Source: Onishia niordana
Lineage (GTDB): Bacteria > Pseudomonadota > Gammaproteobacteria > Pseudomonadales > Halomonadaceae
Length of the DNA stretch: 64,000 nt
Reading direction: 5' to 3'
Assembly (NCBI RefSeq): GCF_004798965.1
Contig: NZ_SDSD01000002.1
Coordinates: forward strand, 310,001 to 374,000
How positions within the stretch are numbered: the stretch's first letter is position 1; every line of letters starts with the position of its first letter. The position numbers were made by a program, and so were the translations under genes. The notes under the pieces are model-generated. The model was not told the origin of the DNA and searched no databases. It worked only from the letters and a program-made list of their open reading frames with translations. This document shows positions 9,303 through 19,006 of this stretch, in pieces.

Positions 9303-9509
9303 ATGACGTCCCTGCTCCGCCCCCTTATCCTGTTGTGCCTGCTGCCATCGCTGACCGTCTTGACCGGCTGCACCATCAACACCTACCCGGACGGTCACCG
9401 CGAGACGGTGCTCGGCGCGCCCGGTGACGAGACACCCACGCCCTATTCACCCGGGGTGATTCTCGATGAGAACGGCGAGCCCCGCGCGATCAGCGATGCG
9501 CCGCGCTGA
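9303..9509 (+). CDS. Small lipoprotein, unknown function
   Basis: 68 residues. A hydrophobic signal followed by the lipobox LTGC places the acylated Cys at residue 23. The mature part is only about 46 residues, polar and Pro/Asp/Gly-rich. ATG 9303 is preferred over an upstream in-frame start because it begins directly at the signal peptide and has AGGTGG upstream and a promoter-like pair at 9252-9280. It follows the VWA gene by 99 bp. Too short to assign a function. Confidence 0.7.
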   Translation: MTSLLRPLILLCLLPSLTVLTGCTINTYPDGHRETVLGAPGDETPTPYSPGVILDENGEPRAISDAPR

Positions 9510-9614
9510 GGGCCTGACAAAGCACATCACTTAACACAGCGAGCTAGACCACTCATCGCCAGCGCCCGATTCAAGGCGCCATGAGACGCTGGACCGGCCA
9601 CCTGAGGAATAGCC

Positions 9615-10085
9615 ATGGAATGGACACCCGCGATGCTCTGGCTCGCCACCGCACTGGTACTTGGCCTTGCCGAGTTGACCTCCGGCGCCCTGCTGCTGCT
9701 GGCGCTGGCCATCGCCGCCGCTCTGACTGCCACCACCGCCGCGATAGGGCTGCCCTTCAGCGGGCAACTGCTGGCCATGGGCGTACTCTCCGGAGTGCTG
9801 GTGCCGCTCACCATCAAGGTGATCCGCCCGCGTTTCTCGCCCAAGGGCGTGGCCTACGGCACCACCGGCACCGGAGTGGAACGCGGTCATCGCTACGTGA
9901 CCATCGAACGTGACTTCGACGGCGCCAGCGGCCTTAAGATCAATGGCGACTTCTATCGTCTGCGCGTTGATGGCTCTACTACTACCCGACTGCCTGCGGG
10001 TACCAAGGTCATCTTCAAGGAATTCGATGGCACCACCGCCATCGTTGAGTTGGCATCCGCCAACCCCTCATCACAGGAGCCGTAA
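9615..10085 (+). CDS. NfeD-like membrane protein
   Basis: 156 residues. Two to three hydrophobic segments in the first 75 residues are followed by a small OB-fold-type NfeD domain (about 85-150). Proteins of this short NfeD type pair with SPFH/stomatin proteins in membrane microdomains. The next gene, 2 bp downstream, is an SPFH protein, which fits that partnership. The ribosome site GAGGAATAGCC precedes ATG. Confidence 0.88.
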   Translation: MEWTPAMLWLATALVLGLAELTSGALLLLALAIAAALTATTAAIGLPFSGQLLAMGVLSGVLVPLTIKVIRPRFSPKGVAYGTTGTGVERGHRYVTIERDFDGASGLKINGDFYRLRVDGSTTTRLPAGTKVIFKEFDGTTAIVELASANPSSQEP

Positions 10086-10087
10086 AA

Positions 10088-11143
10088 ATGGACTTTCCGT
10101 TGAGCCCGGGGCTGATTCTCAGCCTGATCGTGGTCGTCATGGGTATTCTGATCATCGCCAAGGGGCTGGTGATCGTGCGCCAGTCAGAGGTCATGGTGAT
10201 AGAGCGGCTGGGCTCGTTCAGTCGGGTGCTCGAGAGCGGCATCAACATCATCATTCCCTTCATCGAGCAGCCCCGCGCCATCACCATGATCCGCTACAAG
10301 AAGATGGGCGAAGAATATCTGCCGCTGACTAGCGACGAGGTCCGTATCGACCGCCGCGAAACGGTGATGGATTTCCCAGGCCAGCCGGTGGTAACCACCG
10401 ACAACGTCACCGTGACCATCAACGGCGCCCTCTACTACCAGATCATCGACCCCAAGCGCGCCGTCTACGAGGTCGAGAACATGAGCCAGGCGGTGGAGGT
10501 GCTGGCCAAGACCACCCTGCGTTCAGTGGTGGGCAAGATGGAACTCGACAAGCTGTTCGAGTCCCGCGCCGAGGTCAACAACGAGATCCAGGCCTCGATG
10601 GAGGAGCCGGCCTCGAAGTGGGGCGTAAAGATATCCCGGGTCGAGGTGCAGGACATCGCCATGCCCGAAGAGGTCGAGTCCGCCATGCGCCTGCAGATGG
10701 CCGCCGAGCGCAAGCGTCGCGCCACCGTCACCGAGGCCGAGGGCGAGAAGTCCGCCGCCATCGCCATGGCCCAAGGTCAGCGGGAATCGGCGATCCTCAA
10801 CGCCGAAGGCGACAAGGAATCCGCCATCCTGCGCGCCCAGGGCGAGCAGGAGTCGATCAAGCTGGTGCTCAACGCCATCGGCGAGAGCGAGGAGAATAAG
10901 CGCACCGTGGTCGGCTACCTGCTGGGCCAGAGCTACATCAAGGTGCTGCCGACCATGGCCAAGGACGGCGAACGGGTCTTCGTGCCCTATGAATCCTCGG
11001 CGCTACTCGGCTCGATGGGCATGTTCCGCGAAATGGCCGGCAGCCCGGAAGACACCGTGGGTCAGCATCTCAAGTCTAGCGCCAGCCAGACCGGCTTGCG
11101 CAGCGGCATGATGGGAGGTGCCGGTTCAGGCTCGGGGAGCTGA
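10088..11143 (+). CDS. SPFH/band 7 (paraslipin, stomatin-like) protein
   Basis: 351 residues. An N-terminal membrane anchor (about 8-28) leads into a band 7 domain beginning at VRQSEVMVIERLGSFSRVL, then a long Ala/Glu/Lys-rich helical segment (about 200-260), and a Gly/Ser-rich tail. Such proteins oligomerise on the inner membrane and organise proteases and other proteins; paraslipins are normally partnered with NfeD, the gene immediately upstream. Very likely cotranscribed. GGAGCCGT precedes ATG. Confidence 0.9.
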   Translation: MDFPLSPGLILSLIVVVMGILIIAKGLVIVRQSEVMVIERLGSFSRVLESGINIIIPFIEQPRAITMIRYKKMGEEYLPLTSDEVRIDRRETVMDFPGQPVVTTDNVTVTINGALYYQIIDPKRAVYEVENMSQAVEVLAKTTLRSVVGKMELDKLFESRAEVNNEIQASMEEPASKWGVKISRVEVQDIAMPEEVESAMRLQMAAERKRRATVTEAEGEKSAAIAMAQGQRESAILNAEGDKESAILRAQGEQESIKLVLNAIGESEENKRTVVGYLLGQSYIKVLPTMAKDGERVFVPYESSALLGSMGMFREMAGSPEDTVGQHLKSSASQTGLRSGMMGGAGSGSGS

Positions 11144-11191
11144 GACAGACACCAGGCCGGCTCATGACGGTGACGCCCTCGCCGTGATCGA

Positions 11192-11217
11192 CGCGGGGCT
11201 CATGAGCCAGCCCCGCG
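11192..11217 (+). other. Hairpin between SPFH gene and malT
   Basis: CGCGGGGCT (11192-11200) pairs with AGCCCCGCG (11209-11217) around an 8-nt loop. No T tract follows, so this is a weak terminator or leader structure at best. Confidence 0.35.
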
Positions 11218-11303
11218 CCCCAGACCTTCGTCGTAGTCGCTCCCGGTCCTCCGGGCCCATCGGGCATACTACCGGGCCAGCCACGCTCGTCTCGGGAGCC
11301 CCG

Positions 11304-14015
11304 ATGCCGCTGATCCAGGAAAAGCTCGCGCCGCCCCCCCTACCGCTGTCGCTGGTGGCCCGCCCGCGCCTCAATGACCATTTCGTGCTCGACGAGCGCG
11401 TGCGGGTGCTGCTGCTCAAGGCGCCGCCGGGCTACGGCAAGAGCACCCTGGTCGCCGAGCGGCTTCCTGCCCTCGAGCAGCGGGCCGCCTGGCTGCGCCT
11501 GGATCGCCGCGACGACCAGCCGGCGCGTTTCGTCGCCTACTTCGCCGCCGCCCTAGCGCAACTGTGCCGGGAACACCTGGCCGTCTCGCTGCCGGCCATG
11601 GATGACGCCCTCCCCCTGGATGCACAGCTGGAGGCCTGGCTGGCCAGCCTGCCCGCCGAGGCCACCCCCTGCCGGCTGGTGCTCGACGAGTTCGAACACA
11701 TCCGCCACCCGGCCATCCTCGAGGGGCTCGCCCACTGGCTGCGCCACCAGCCACGCTGGCTGACCCTGACGCTGGTGTCGCGCACCCGCCCGGCCCTGGG
11801 CCTGCCGGCCCTGCGCCTGCGTGGCGAGCTGGAGGAGATCGACGCGGCGCAACTGGCCCTCGACCTGGAGGAGGCCCAGACCCTGTGCGCCGAGCAACTC
11901 AGCTTCCCGCCGACCCGGGTCAGCCTGGAGCGTGCCCTGCGCCTGACCGAGGGCTGGCCCATGGCCCTGACCTGGCTGATCGAGCGCACCACCACCCGGG
12001 CCGGCTTCGATGCGCTGCTCGAGCGACTATCCGGGGCGCACCCCGATTTCGTGGCCTGGTTCGACGATCTGCTGAACGCCAGCCTCGACGCCCCAGACCA
12101 GCAACTGTTGCTGCAGCTCGGCGTGCTGGAGCGATTCTCGCCGGCGCTGGTGGCACGCCTGCTGGAGGGCGAGCGGGTCACGCAGCGCCTGGAGGCCCTG
12201 GAGCAGGCCGGGCTATTCCTGCATCGCCCCGACCCCCACGACCAGTGGTACCGCTTCCATGCCCTGTTCGCCCAGTACCTGCGTCACCGCCGCCACGAGT
12301 TGAGCCTGGACACCCAGCGCCGGCTCCACGGCCGCGCCAGCCAGGCCTGGCTGGCGCTGGGCGACCCGGCCCTGGCAGTGGCCCAGGCGATCGAGGCCAA
12401 CGACCCCGACGCCCTGGTGGCCTTGCTCGAGGATCAAGGCCCCTACCTGCTGGCCCACGGCCACTTCGCGCTGCTGGCGCGGGCCCTGACGACGCTCGGC
12501 GAGCCGCGTGTCGGCGCCTTACCGCGCCTCACGCTGATCCACGGCTGGGTGTCCCACGCCCAGTACCAGTTCGACCGTACCGCCCAGGCCATCGGCTGGA
12601 TCGAGGCCCAACTCGACGAACCCGCCTGGCAGCAACTCTCCGCCGAGTTCGCCACCCTGCGCGCACAACTGGCGATCAACCAGGGCGATGCCGAGCGGGC
12701 CGCACCGCTTGCCGAGCAGGCCCTCACCCTGCCGGCGCGTTACCTGGCCGCCACCCCCGTCTCGGCCGGCGCCATTCTCTGTGAGTCACGCTTCGTCCAG
12801 GGTCATCTCGAGGAGTCCCTGACCCGCATCCAGGCGGTGGAAAAGCACGCCAGGCACATCGGCGATGACCAGTTGATGCTGTGGGCGCTGTGCCACCATT
12901 CTGAGACCCTGGTCGCCCAGGGACGGCTGCAGGCGGCCTTCGACATCCAGGAGCGCGCCTTCGCGCATATCGAGCACTGCGGCCTGGATCGCCTGCCGGT
13001 GGCCGAGTTCCTGTATCGCATCCGCAGCCAGCTGCTGTGGGAATGGCACCGCCTGGACGAGGCCGAGCAAGCGGCGCTGGCGGGTATCGCCGTGCTCGAC
13101 AATCAGGGCGAGCACTGGACCCTGCAGTGTCACGTCGGCCTGGCCAAGGTCGCCCTGGCCCGCGGCGACCAGGCCCAGTGCGCCGACCATGTCCGCCGGC
13201 TGCGCAAGATACTGGCCGAGGGCGACTATCATATCGACTGGCGCGCCAATGCCCATGCCACCCTGCTGGCTTGGTGGCAGGCCAACGACGACCGCGATGC
13301 GGTGGCCCGCTGGCTGCAGGAGGCACCACCGGTCGAACCCGACACCGCCAGCAACCACTTTGCCCAGGCCAACGTGCGCAACCACGCCCGCGCGCTGATG
13401 CTACTCAAGCGAGCCGACGAGGCCCGGGGGCTGCTGGAGGCCCTGGAGACACAGACCCAGCGCTTCGGGCTGGTCACCGATGCCAATCGCAACCGGTTGT
13501 GCCTGGCGGCGCTGGAGTGGCAGTGCGGCCAGGAGGCAGCGGCGCTGACACATATGACGACGGCCCTCGAGCTGGCCTCGCGCACCTCCCTCACCGGTAG
13601 CTTTCTGCGCCTGGGCAAGCCGCTGGTCGAGATGCTCGCGGTCCTGCTCGAGCGGGGTGGGCTCGACGCAATGTCCCGCGCGCGGGCCGAGCGCTTGGTC
13701 CATCTCGTCGGTCGCCAGCGCGATTTCGGCCGAGCAGTACGCCTGATGCTCGACGACGCCGTGATCGCCGACATCGTCACCCGCCCCGATGTGCCCGAAC
13801 TGATTCGCACCTCGCCGCTGACCCGTCGCGAGTGGCAGATCCTGGGCCTGATCCACGCCGGCTTGTCCAACGAGCAGATCGCCGAGCAGCTCTCGGTGGC
13901 CCCCACCACCGTCAAGACGCATATCCGCAGCCTCTACCAGAAGCAGAACATTCGCCGCCGCGAGGAGGCCATCGCCCTGGCCGGTGACCTGCTGGCCCGC
14001 ATCCAGGGAGCGTAA
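11304..14015 (+). CDS. malT: MalT-type ATP-dependent transcriptional activator
   Basis: About 903 residues, against 901 for the enterobacterial protein. The N terminus is a STAND-type NTPase with Walker A PPGYGKST (about 41-48) and Walker B LVLDEFEH. A long TPR-like helical region follows, then a LuxR-type helix-turn-helix starting at PELIRTSPLTRREWQ (about 830) with GLSNEQIAEQLSVAPTTVKT. In the family, maltotriose plus ATP drives oligomerisation on MalT boxes. It is the first gene before an alpha-glucosidase and malK, and matching boxes occur in this locus. The ATG at 11304 has GGGAG upstream and begins the family alignment; further upstream extension is poorly conserved in character. Confidence 0.93.
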   Translation: MPLIQEKLAPPPLPLSLVARPRLNDHFVLDERVRVLLLKAPPGYGKSTLVAERLPALEQRAAWLRLDRRDDQPARFVAYFAAALAQLCREHLAVSLPAMDDALPLDAQLEAWLASLPAEATPCRLVLDEFEHIRHPAILEGLAHWLRHQPRWLTLTLVSRTRPALGLPALRLRGELEEIDAAQLALDLEEAQTLCAEQLSFPPTRVSLERALRLTEGWPMALTWLIERTTTRAGFDALLERLSGAHPDFVAWFDDLLNASLDAPDQQLLLQLGVLERFSPALVARLLEGERVTQRLEALEQAGLFLHRPDPHDQWYRFHALFAQYLRHRRHELSLDTQRRLHGRASQAWLALGDPALAVAQAIEANDPDALVALLEDQGPYLLAHGHFALLARALTTLGEPRVGALPRLTLIHGWVSHAQYQFDRTAQAIGWIEAQLDEPAWQQLSAEFATLRAQLAINQGDAERAAPLAEQALTLPARYLAATPVSAGAILCESRFVQGHLEESLTRIQAVEKHARHIGDDQLMLWALCHHSETLVAQGRLQAAFDIQERAFAHIEHCGLDRLPVAEFLYRIRSQLLWEWHRLDEAEQAALAGIAVLDNQGEHWTLQCHVGLAKVALARGDQAQCADHVRRLRKILAEGDYHIDWRANAHATLLAWWQANDDRDAVARWLQEAPPVEPDTASNHFAQANVRNHARALMLLKRADEARGLLEALETQTQRFGLVTDANRNRLCLAALEWQCGQEAAALTHMTTALELASRTSLTGSFLRLGKPLVEMLAVLLERGGLDAMSRARAERLVHLVGRQRDFGRAVRLMLDDAVIADIVTRPDVPELIRTSPLTRREWQILGLIHAGLSNEQIAEQLSVAPTTVKTHIRSLYQKQNIRRREEAIALAGDLLARIQGA

Positions 14016-14023
14016 CTCCGCTC

Positions 14024-14033
14024 TCTCCTCCCC
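14024..14033 (-). promoter_or_regulatory. MalT-box-like site before the alpha-glucosidase gene
   Basis: The minus strand reads GGGGAGGAGA, 9 of 10 matches to the Escherichia coli MalT box GGGGA(T/G)GAGG. It lies in the 118-bp gap between malT and the glucosidase gene. Confidence 0.5.
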
Positions 14034-14055
14034 CCATCTACGCCTGCCTTGTCCC

Positions 14056-14078
14056 CGACGGGAGGATTCCTCCCGTCG
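14056..14078. promoter_or_regulatory. Perfect 23-bp palindrome, possible paired MalT half-boxes
   Basis: Two perfect 11-bp arms flank a central T at 14067. Each arm contains GGGAGGA, the core of the MalT box, in opposite orientation. No T tract follows, so an operator is more likely than a terminator, although a transcript hairpin is possible. Confidence 0.5.
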
Positions 14079-14133
14079 GCACTCCCGCCACCATGGCGCG
14101 AGACCTCGCGACCGACGACTAAGGACAAGGCCA

Positions 14134-15806
14134 ATGACCACAGAAACTTCACGATATCTCGGCAAACAGGGCGCCGACTGGTGGCGTGGCGCGGTGATCT
14201 ATCAGATCTACCCGCGCAGTTTCCTGGACACCAACGGCGATGGCATCGGCGACCTGCAGGGGGTGATCGACAAGCTCGACTACATCGCCTCGCTGAATGT
14301 CGATGCCATCTGGCTATCGCCCTTCTTCACCTCGCCGATGAAGGACTTCGGCTACGACATCAGCGACTACCGAGACGTCGAGCCGATGTTCGGCACTCTC
14401 GCCGACTTCGACCGCCTGGTGGAGGCCGCCCATGCCCGGGGGCTCAAAGTCACCATCGACCAGGTGCTCTCCCACAGCTCCGATCAGCATGCCTGGTTCC
14501 AGGAGAGCCGACAGAGCCGCGACAACCCCAAGGCCGACTGGTACGTGTGGGCCGACCCCAAGCCCGACGGCGCCCCGCCCACCAACTGGCAGGCGATCTT
14601 CGGTGGCTCCGCCTGGCAGTGGGACACTCGCCGCTGCCAGTACTATCTGCACAACTTCCTGGTCGAGCAGCCGGACCTCAACTTCCAGAACCCCGAGCTG
14701 GTCGAAGCCATCCTCGGCGAGGTGCGCTTCTGGCTTGAGCGAGGTGTCGACGGCTTCCGCCTGGATGCGGTCAACTTCTGTACCCATGGCGAGCTCAAGG
14801 ATAATCCGCCCCGCGAGGAGATCGCCGAGGGCTTCATCGGAGTGCGTCCCGACAACCCCTATGGCTATCAACTCCATATCCACGACAAGACTCAACCGGG
14901 GAACCTGACCGTCCTCGAGCGGCTTCGCGCCCTGTTCGACGAGTACCCCAGCACCACCAGCGTCGGCGAGGTGGGCGACGACGACTCGCTGGGGGTGATG
15001 GCCGAATACACCCAGGGCGGCAAGCGGCTGCACATGGCCTACTCCTTCGACCTGCTCGGCGAGCGCCATGATCCCGAACACCTGCGCGGCATCCTCACCG
15101 AGATGGAGTCACGCATTGAGGATGGCTGGCCGTGCTGGGCGTTGGGCAACCACGACGTGACCCGCCTGGCCACCCGATGGGATGCCGAGGGCAATGCCGC
15201 GGCACTGCGGCTCTATATGGCCTTCCTGCTCACCCAACGCGGCAGTGTCTGCCTCTATCAGGGCGAAGAACTCGGCCAGACCGAGGCCGAGCTTTCCTTC
15301 GAGCAGCTGGTCGACCCTGCCGGCATCACCTTCTGGCCGGCCTACAAGGGCCGCGACGGCTGCCGCACGCCCATGCCCTGGAAGGCCGATGCGCCCCACG
15401 GCGGCTTCTCCACGGATACCCCCTGGCTGCCGGTGCCCGAGGCCCACCTGGGCCTAGCCGTGGATCAGCAGGACGGCGATCCGGACTCTCTGCTCAACGC
15501 CTATCGCGCCTTCCTGGCCTTCCGCCGCACCCAGCCGGCGCTGGTCAAGGGCGAGATCCGCTACCACCCAGTGCATGACGAGGTGCTGTGCCTCGAGCGT
15601 CGCCATCCTTCCAGCGATCCCGGCCAGCGCCTGCTGGTGGCGCTGAACTTCGCCGACGAGCCCCGCGAGCTGCCGGCGCCACGCGCCGCGCGCGCGCTCG
15701 AAGAGGCCCCGGCGATGGTCAACGGCGCCTGGCAGGATGGCACTCTCACTCTCCCGGCGTATGGCATCGCCATCGCTCGCTGCCCCACCGATTCGGAGGA
15801 AGCCTC

Positions 15807-15819
<13 letters not shown>
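14134..15819 (+). CDS. Alpha-glucosidase, glycoside hydrolase family 13
   Basis: 561 residues without signal peptide, so cytoplasmic. The GH13 core is clear: WWRGAVIYQIYPRSF at the N terminus, the calcium-type loop DTNGDGIGDL, nucleophile D211 in GFRLDAVN, general acid E279 in SVGEVGDD, and transition-state stabiliser D341 in GNHDV. The overall sequence strongly resembles the Halomonas GH13_23 alpha-glucosidase that releases glucose from alpha-linked disaccharides and transglycosylates. AAGGAC lies 8 nt before ATG. The gene ends 13 bp inside malK, indicating coupled translation. It probably hydrolyses sugars imported by MalEFGK. Confidence 0.93.
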
Positions 15820-16922
<1,103 letters not shown>

Positions 16923-17035
16923 GGTGCCTGCTCACGTCGAGCCCACGTCTTGTCCCTGGTCAGCCCGGGCCGACGAGCAATATCACCCAATTGGCCCCAA
17001 TGTGGGGCCTGGACACGCGACACGGGGCGATACGA

Positions 17036-17608
17036 ATGACCGAACGCGAGAAAATGCTGGCGAGCGAACTCTATGATCCCTGCGATGCCGGATTACAGGC
17101 ACTACGCCGCCGGGCACGCCTGTTGACGAGGGCCTTCAACGACAGCCGTGATGATGAAGAGGACGAGCGCGCCCGCTTGCGAGGAGAACTCATTCCCCAT
17201 GCCAAGCCAGATCTCTGGATAGAACCGCCTTTCTACTGCGACTATGGTTGTCATATCTGGTTGGGCGATAAGGTTTTCTTCAATTTCAATTGCGTCGTGC
17301 TGGATGTCGCACCGGTGACGATCGGCGATCACGTACTGCTAGGTCCAGGCGTACAGCTCTATACGGCTACCCACCCGTTGGACGCCGAGACCCGTCGCGC
17401 CGGGCTGGAGGCAGGGCGTCCCATCGACATTGGCGACGACTGCTGGATCGGGGGCGGCGCCATCATCAACCCGGGCGTGTCGGTCGGCCCGCGCAGCGTC
17501 ATTGGCGCGGGCAGTGTCGTGACGAGCGACATCCCGGCCGATGTGTTTGCCGCGGGCAATCCCTGTCGTGTCATTCGCAAGATCGAGAACCGAACAATGG
17601 AAGAATGA
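17036..17608 (+). CDS. maa: Sugar O-acetyltransferase (Maa/LacA/NodL family)
   Basis: 190 residues. The N-terminal Mac domain (EREKMLASELYDPCDAGLQALRRRAR) is followed by a left-handed beta helix of hexapeptide repeats, with the catalytic His in ATHPLD near residue 117 and the C-terminal AGNPCRVIRKI. These cytosolic enzymes transfer acetyl from acetyl-CoA to maltose, glucose or galactosides, probably to detoxify excess sugar. Position 113 bp after malK suggests part of the same transcript. Exact sugar not predictable. Confidence 0.88.
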   Translation: MTEREKMLASELYDPCDAGLQALRRRARLLTRAFNDSRDDEEDERARLRGELIPHAKPDLWIEPPFYCDYGCHIWLGDKVFFNFNCVVLDVAPVTIGDHVLLGPGVQLYTATHPLDAETRRAGLEAGRPIDIGDDCWIGGGAIINPGVSVGPRSVIGAGSVVTSDIPADVFAAGNPCRVIRKIENRTMEE

Positions 17609-17666
17609 CCCCGCGAGGGGCCGCTCCATCATCGCAGCGGGCTCGCTCATATACCTTCACTGTTCC

Positions 17667-17697
17667 CGCCCCGGCGCTTGCGTCGGGGCGTTTGCGT
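17667..17697 (+). terminator. Probable terminator after maa
   Basis: CGCCCCG (17667-17673) pairs with CGGGGCG (17684-17690), followed by TTTGCGTT on the plus strand. The T tract is short. Confidence 0.5.
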
Positions 17698-17870
17698 TGC
17701 CGTACTACATGCAGCCTTGATGAGGAACCTTCCCTCCTTCGGCAGGGAAAGCCCCATGAGCCCGATGCCTACTATCACTGCCGGCCGTTCGCCAGCGACT
17801 CGGCGCGGGACGGCTTCCACGCCGACTGACCGGCGTTGAGCTACTCCTCACAATAGGCCTTATCCCACAT

Positions 17871-17897
17871 AAAAAAACCCCGGCCGACTGGCCGGGG
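17871..17897 (-). terminator. Rho-independent terminator of malEFG
   Basis: On the minus strand an 8-bp stem CCCCGGCC/GGCCGGGG (17878-17885 with 17890-17897) with loop AGTC is followed by seven Ts (17877-17871). It lies 42 bp beyond the malG stop. Confidence 0.9.
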
Positions 17898-17938
17898 AAG
17901 CAGGGAGTCCCTGTCGGGACGAGGAAATCGGGTGGGGC

Positions 17939-18829
17939 TCAGCCCTTCACACCGCCGGCGGTGAGCCCGCCGGCGATCCAGCGCTGACACAGCAGGAAAG
18001 CCAGGGTGATGGGCAGTCCGGAGAGCACCGCCGCGGCGGCGAAGTCGCCCCAGCGCTGGTTATGCTCGGCGAGATACTGCTGGGCGCCGACGGCCAGGGT
18101 CAGCTTATCCTCGTCGAGCAGCAGCACCGAGGCCATCGGGTACTCCATGATCGACATGATGAAGGCGAGGATGAACACCACCATCAGGATCGGCACCGAA
18201 AGCGGCAGCAGGATATGGTAGAAGGCCTGCCAGGTGCTGGCGCCGTCGACCATGGCGGCCTCCTCCAGCGAGCCGTCGATGGACTCGAAGTAGCCCTTGA
18301 TGGTCCAGATATGCAGCGCCACCGCGCCCAGCGACGCCAGTATCAGCGCACCGTGGGTGTTGAGACCCAGCCAGGGCACCAGCTGGCCGAGGCGATCGAA
18401 CAACGCATAGAGTGCCACCAGCGACAGCACCGCCGGGAACATCTGGAAGATCAGCATGCCCTTGAGGATCGGCGCCTTGCCGGCAAAACGCATGCGCGCG
18501 AAGGCATAGGCGCTGGTGGTGGAGAGGGCGAGGATCATCAGCGATGACGCCACCGCCACCTTGATCGAATTCCACAGCCACAGCATCACCGGGAACGGTG
18601 GCTGGACGACGGTGCCGTCGGGGCGCTCCCAGGGGATGCCAAAGGCCAGTGCCCAGTGCTCCAGCGAGAAGCGCTCGGGGATCAGGCTGCCGGTGGCGAA
18701 GTTACCCTCGCGGAAGGAGATCGAGATCACCAGCAGCAGCGGGAACACCACCAGGCTGACGAAGCCCAGCAGCGCGAGGTGAGCGCCCAGCTTGCGGGCA
18801 CGGATGGAACGGGGTTGAACCATGGCCAT
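17939..18829 (-). CDS. malG: Maltose ABC transporter permease MalG
   Basis: 296 residues, identical in length to the enterobacterial protein. Six hydrophobic segments are visible. The EAA loop that docks on MalK reads [21 protein letters not shown] at about 190-210, and the C terminus ends [10 protein letters not shown] as in MalG. It is the last gene of malE-malF-malG, followed by a strong terminator. It is separated from malF by 177 bp containing a hairpin, wider than usual for an operon, so an internal promoter is possible. Confidence 0.95.
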   Translation of the reverse strand: MAMVQPRSIRARKLGAHLALLGFVSLVVFPLLLVISISFREGNFATGSLIPERFSLEHWALAFGIPWERPDGTVVQPPFPVMLWLWNSIKVAVASSLMILALSTTSAYAFARMRFAGKAPILKGMLIFQMFPAVLSLVALYALFDRLGQLVPWLGLNTHGALILASLGAVALHIWTIKGYFESIDGSLEEAAMVDGASTWQAFYHILLPLSVPILMVVFILAFIMSIMEYPMASVLLLDEDKLTLAVGAQQYLAEHNQRWGDFAAAAVLSGLPITLAFLLCQRWIAGGLTAGGVKG

Positions 18830-18869
18830 GAGACGACTCCTCTTGGCAGTCTGTCGGATTTGACCGATC

Positions 18870-18895
18870 GTCGCGAAAAAGACGGATTTCGCGAC
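18870..18895 (-). other. Intercistronic stem-loop between malF and malG
   Basis: GTCGCGAAA (18870-18878) pairs perfectly with TTTCGCGAC (18887-18895) around 8 nt. No T tract follows in the direction of transcription. It may influence mRNA stability between the two permease genes. Confidence 0.4.
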
Positions 18896-18906
18896 AGGTT
18901 TATCGA

Positions 18907-18916
18907 TCGGATGAGG
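18907..18916 (+). promoter_or_regulatory. Weak MalT-box-like site between malF and malG
   Basis: TCGGATGAGG matches 8 of 10 positions of the MalT consensus, including the full GGATGAGG core. Its orientation points away from malG, so its significance is doubtful. Confidence 0.25.
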
Positions 18917-19006
18917 CGAATAGCCCGCTATTTAACGAATCTGATCGCATGAAACTGGCCGAAAGCCCGGGTTTTGCAGCAGGTCAGCGTCAAGTTCGAC
19001 AGACTG

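Larger units (their letters stand above)
17609..17938. other. Gene-free convergent region between maa and malG
   Basis: Contains two terminator-like hairpins (17667-17697 and 17871-17897) and one short GC3-rich stretch ending at 17829 that translates as DAYYHCRPFASDSARDGFHAD-like sequence before a stop. That stretch could be the tail of a lost gene. It has no credible start codon and I do not recognise it. Confidence 0.4.

Noticed and set aside
6819..9398. Very long open frame (859 codons) on the minus strand opposite the VWA gene
   Set aside because: It mirrors the 88-residue repeats of the sense gene, overlaps the DUF2252 start and has no family resemblance; open antisense frames are expected in repetitive high-GC DNA.
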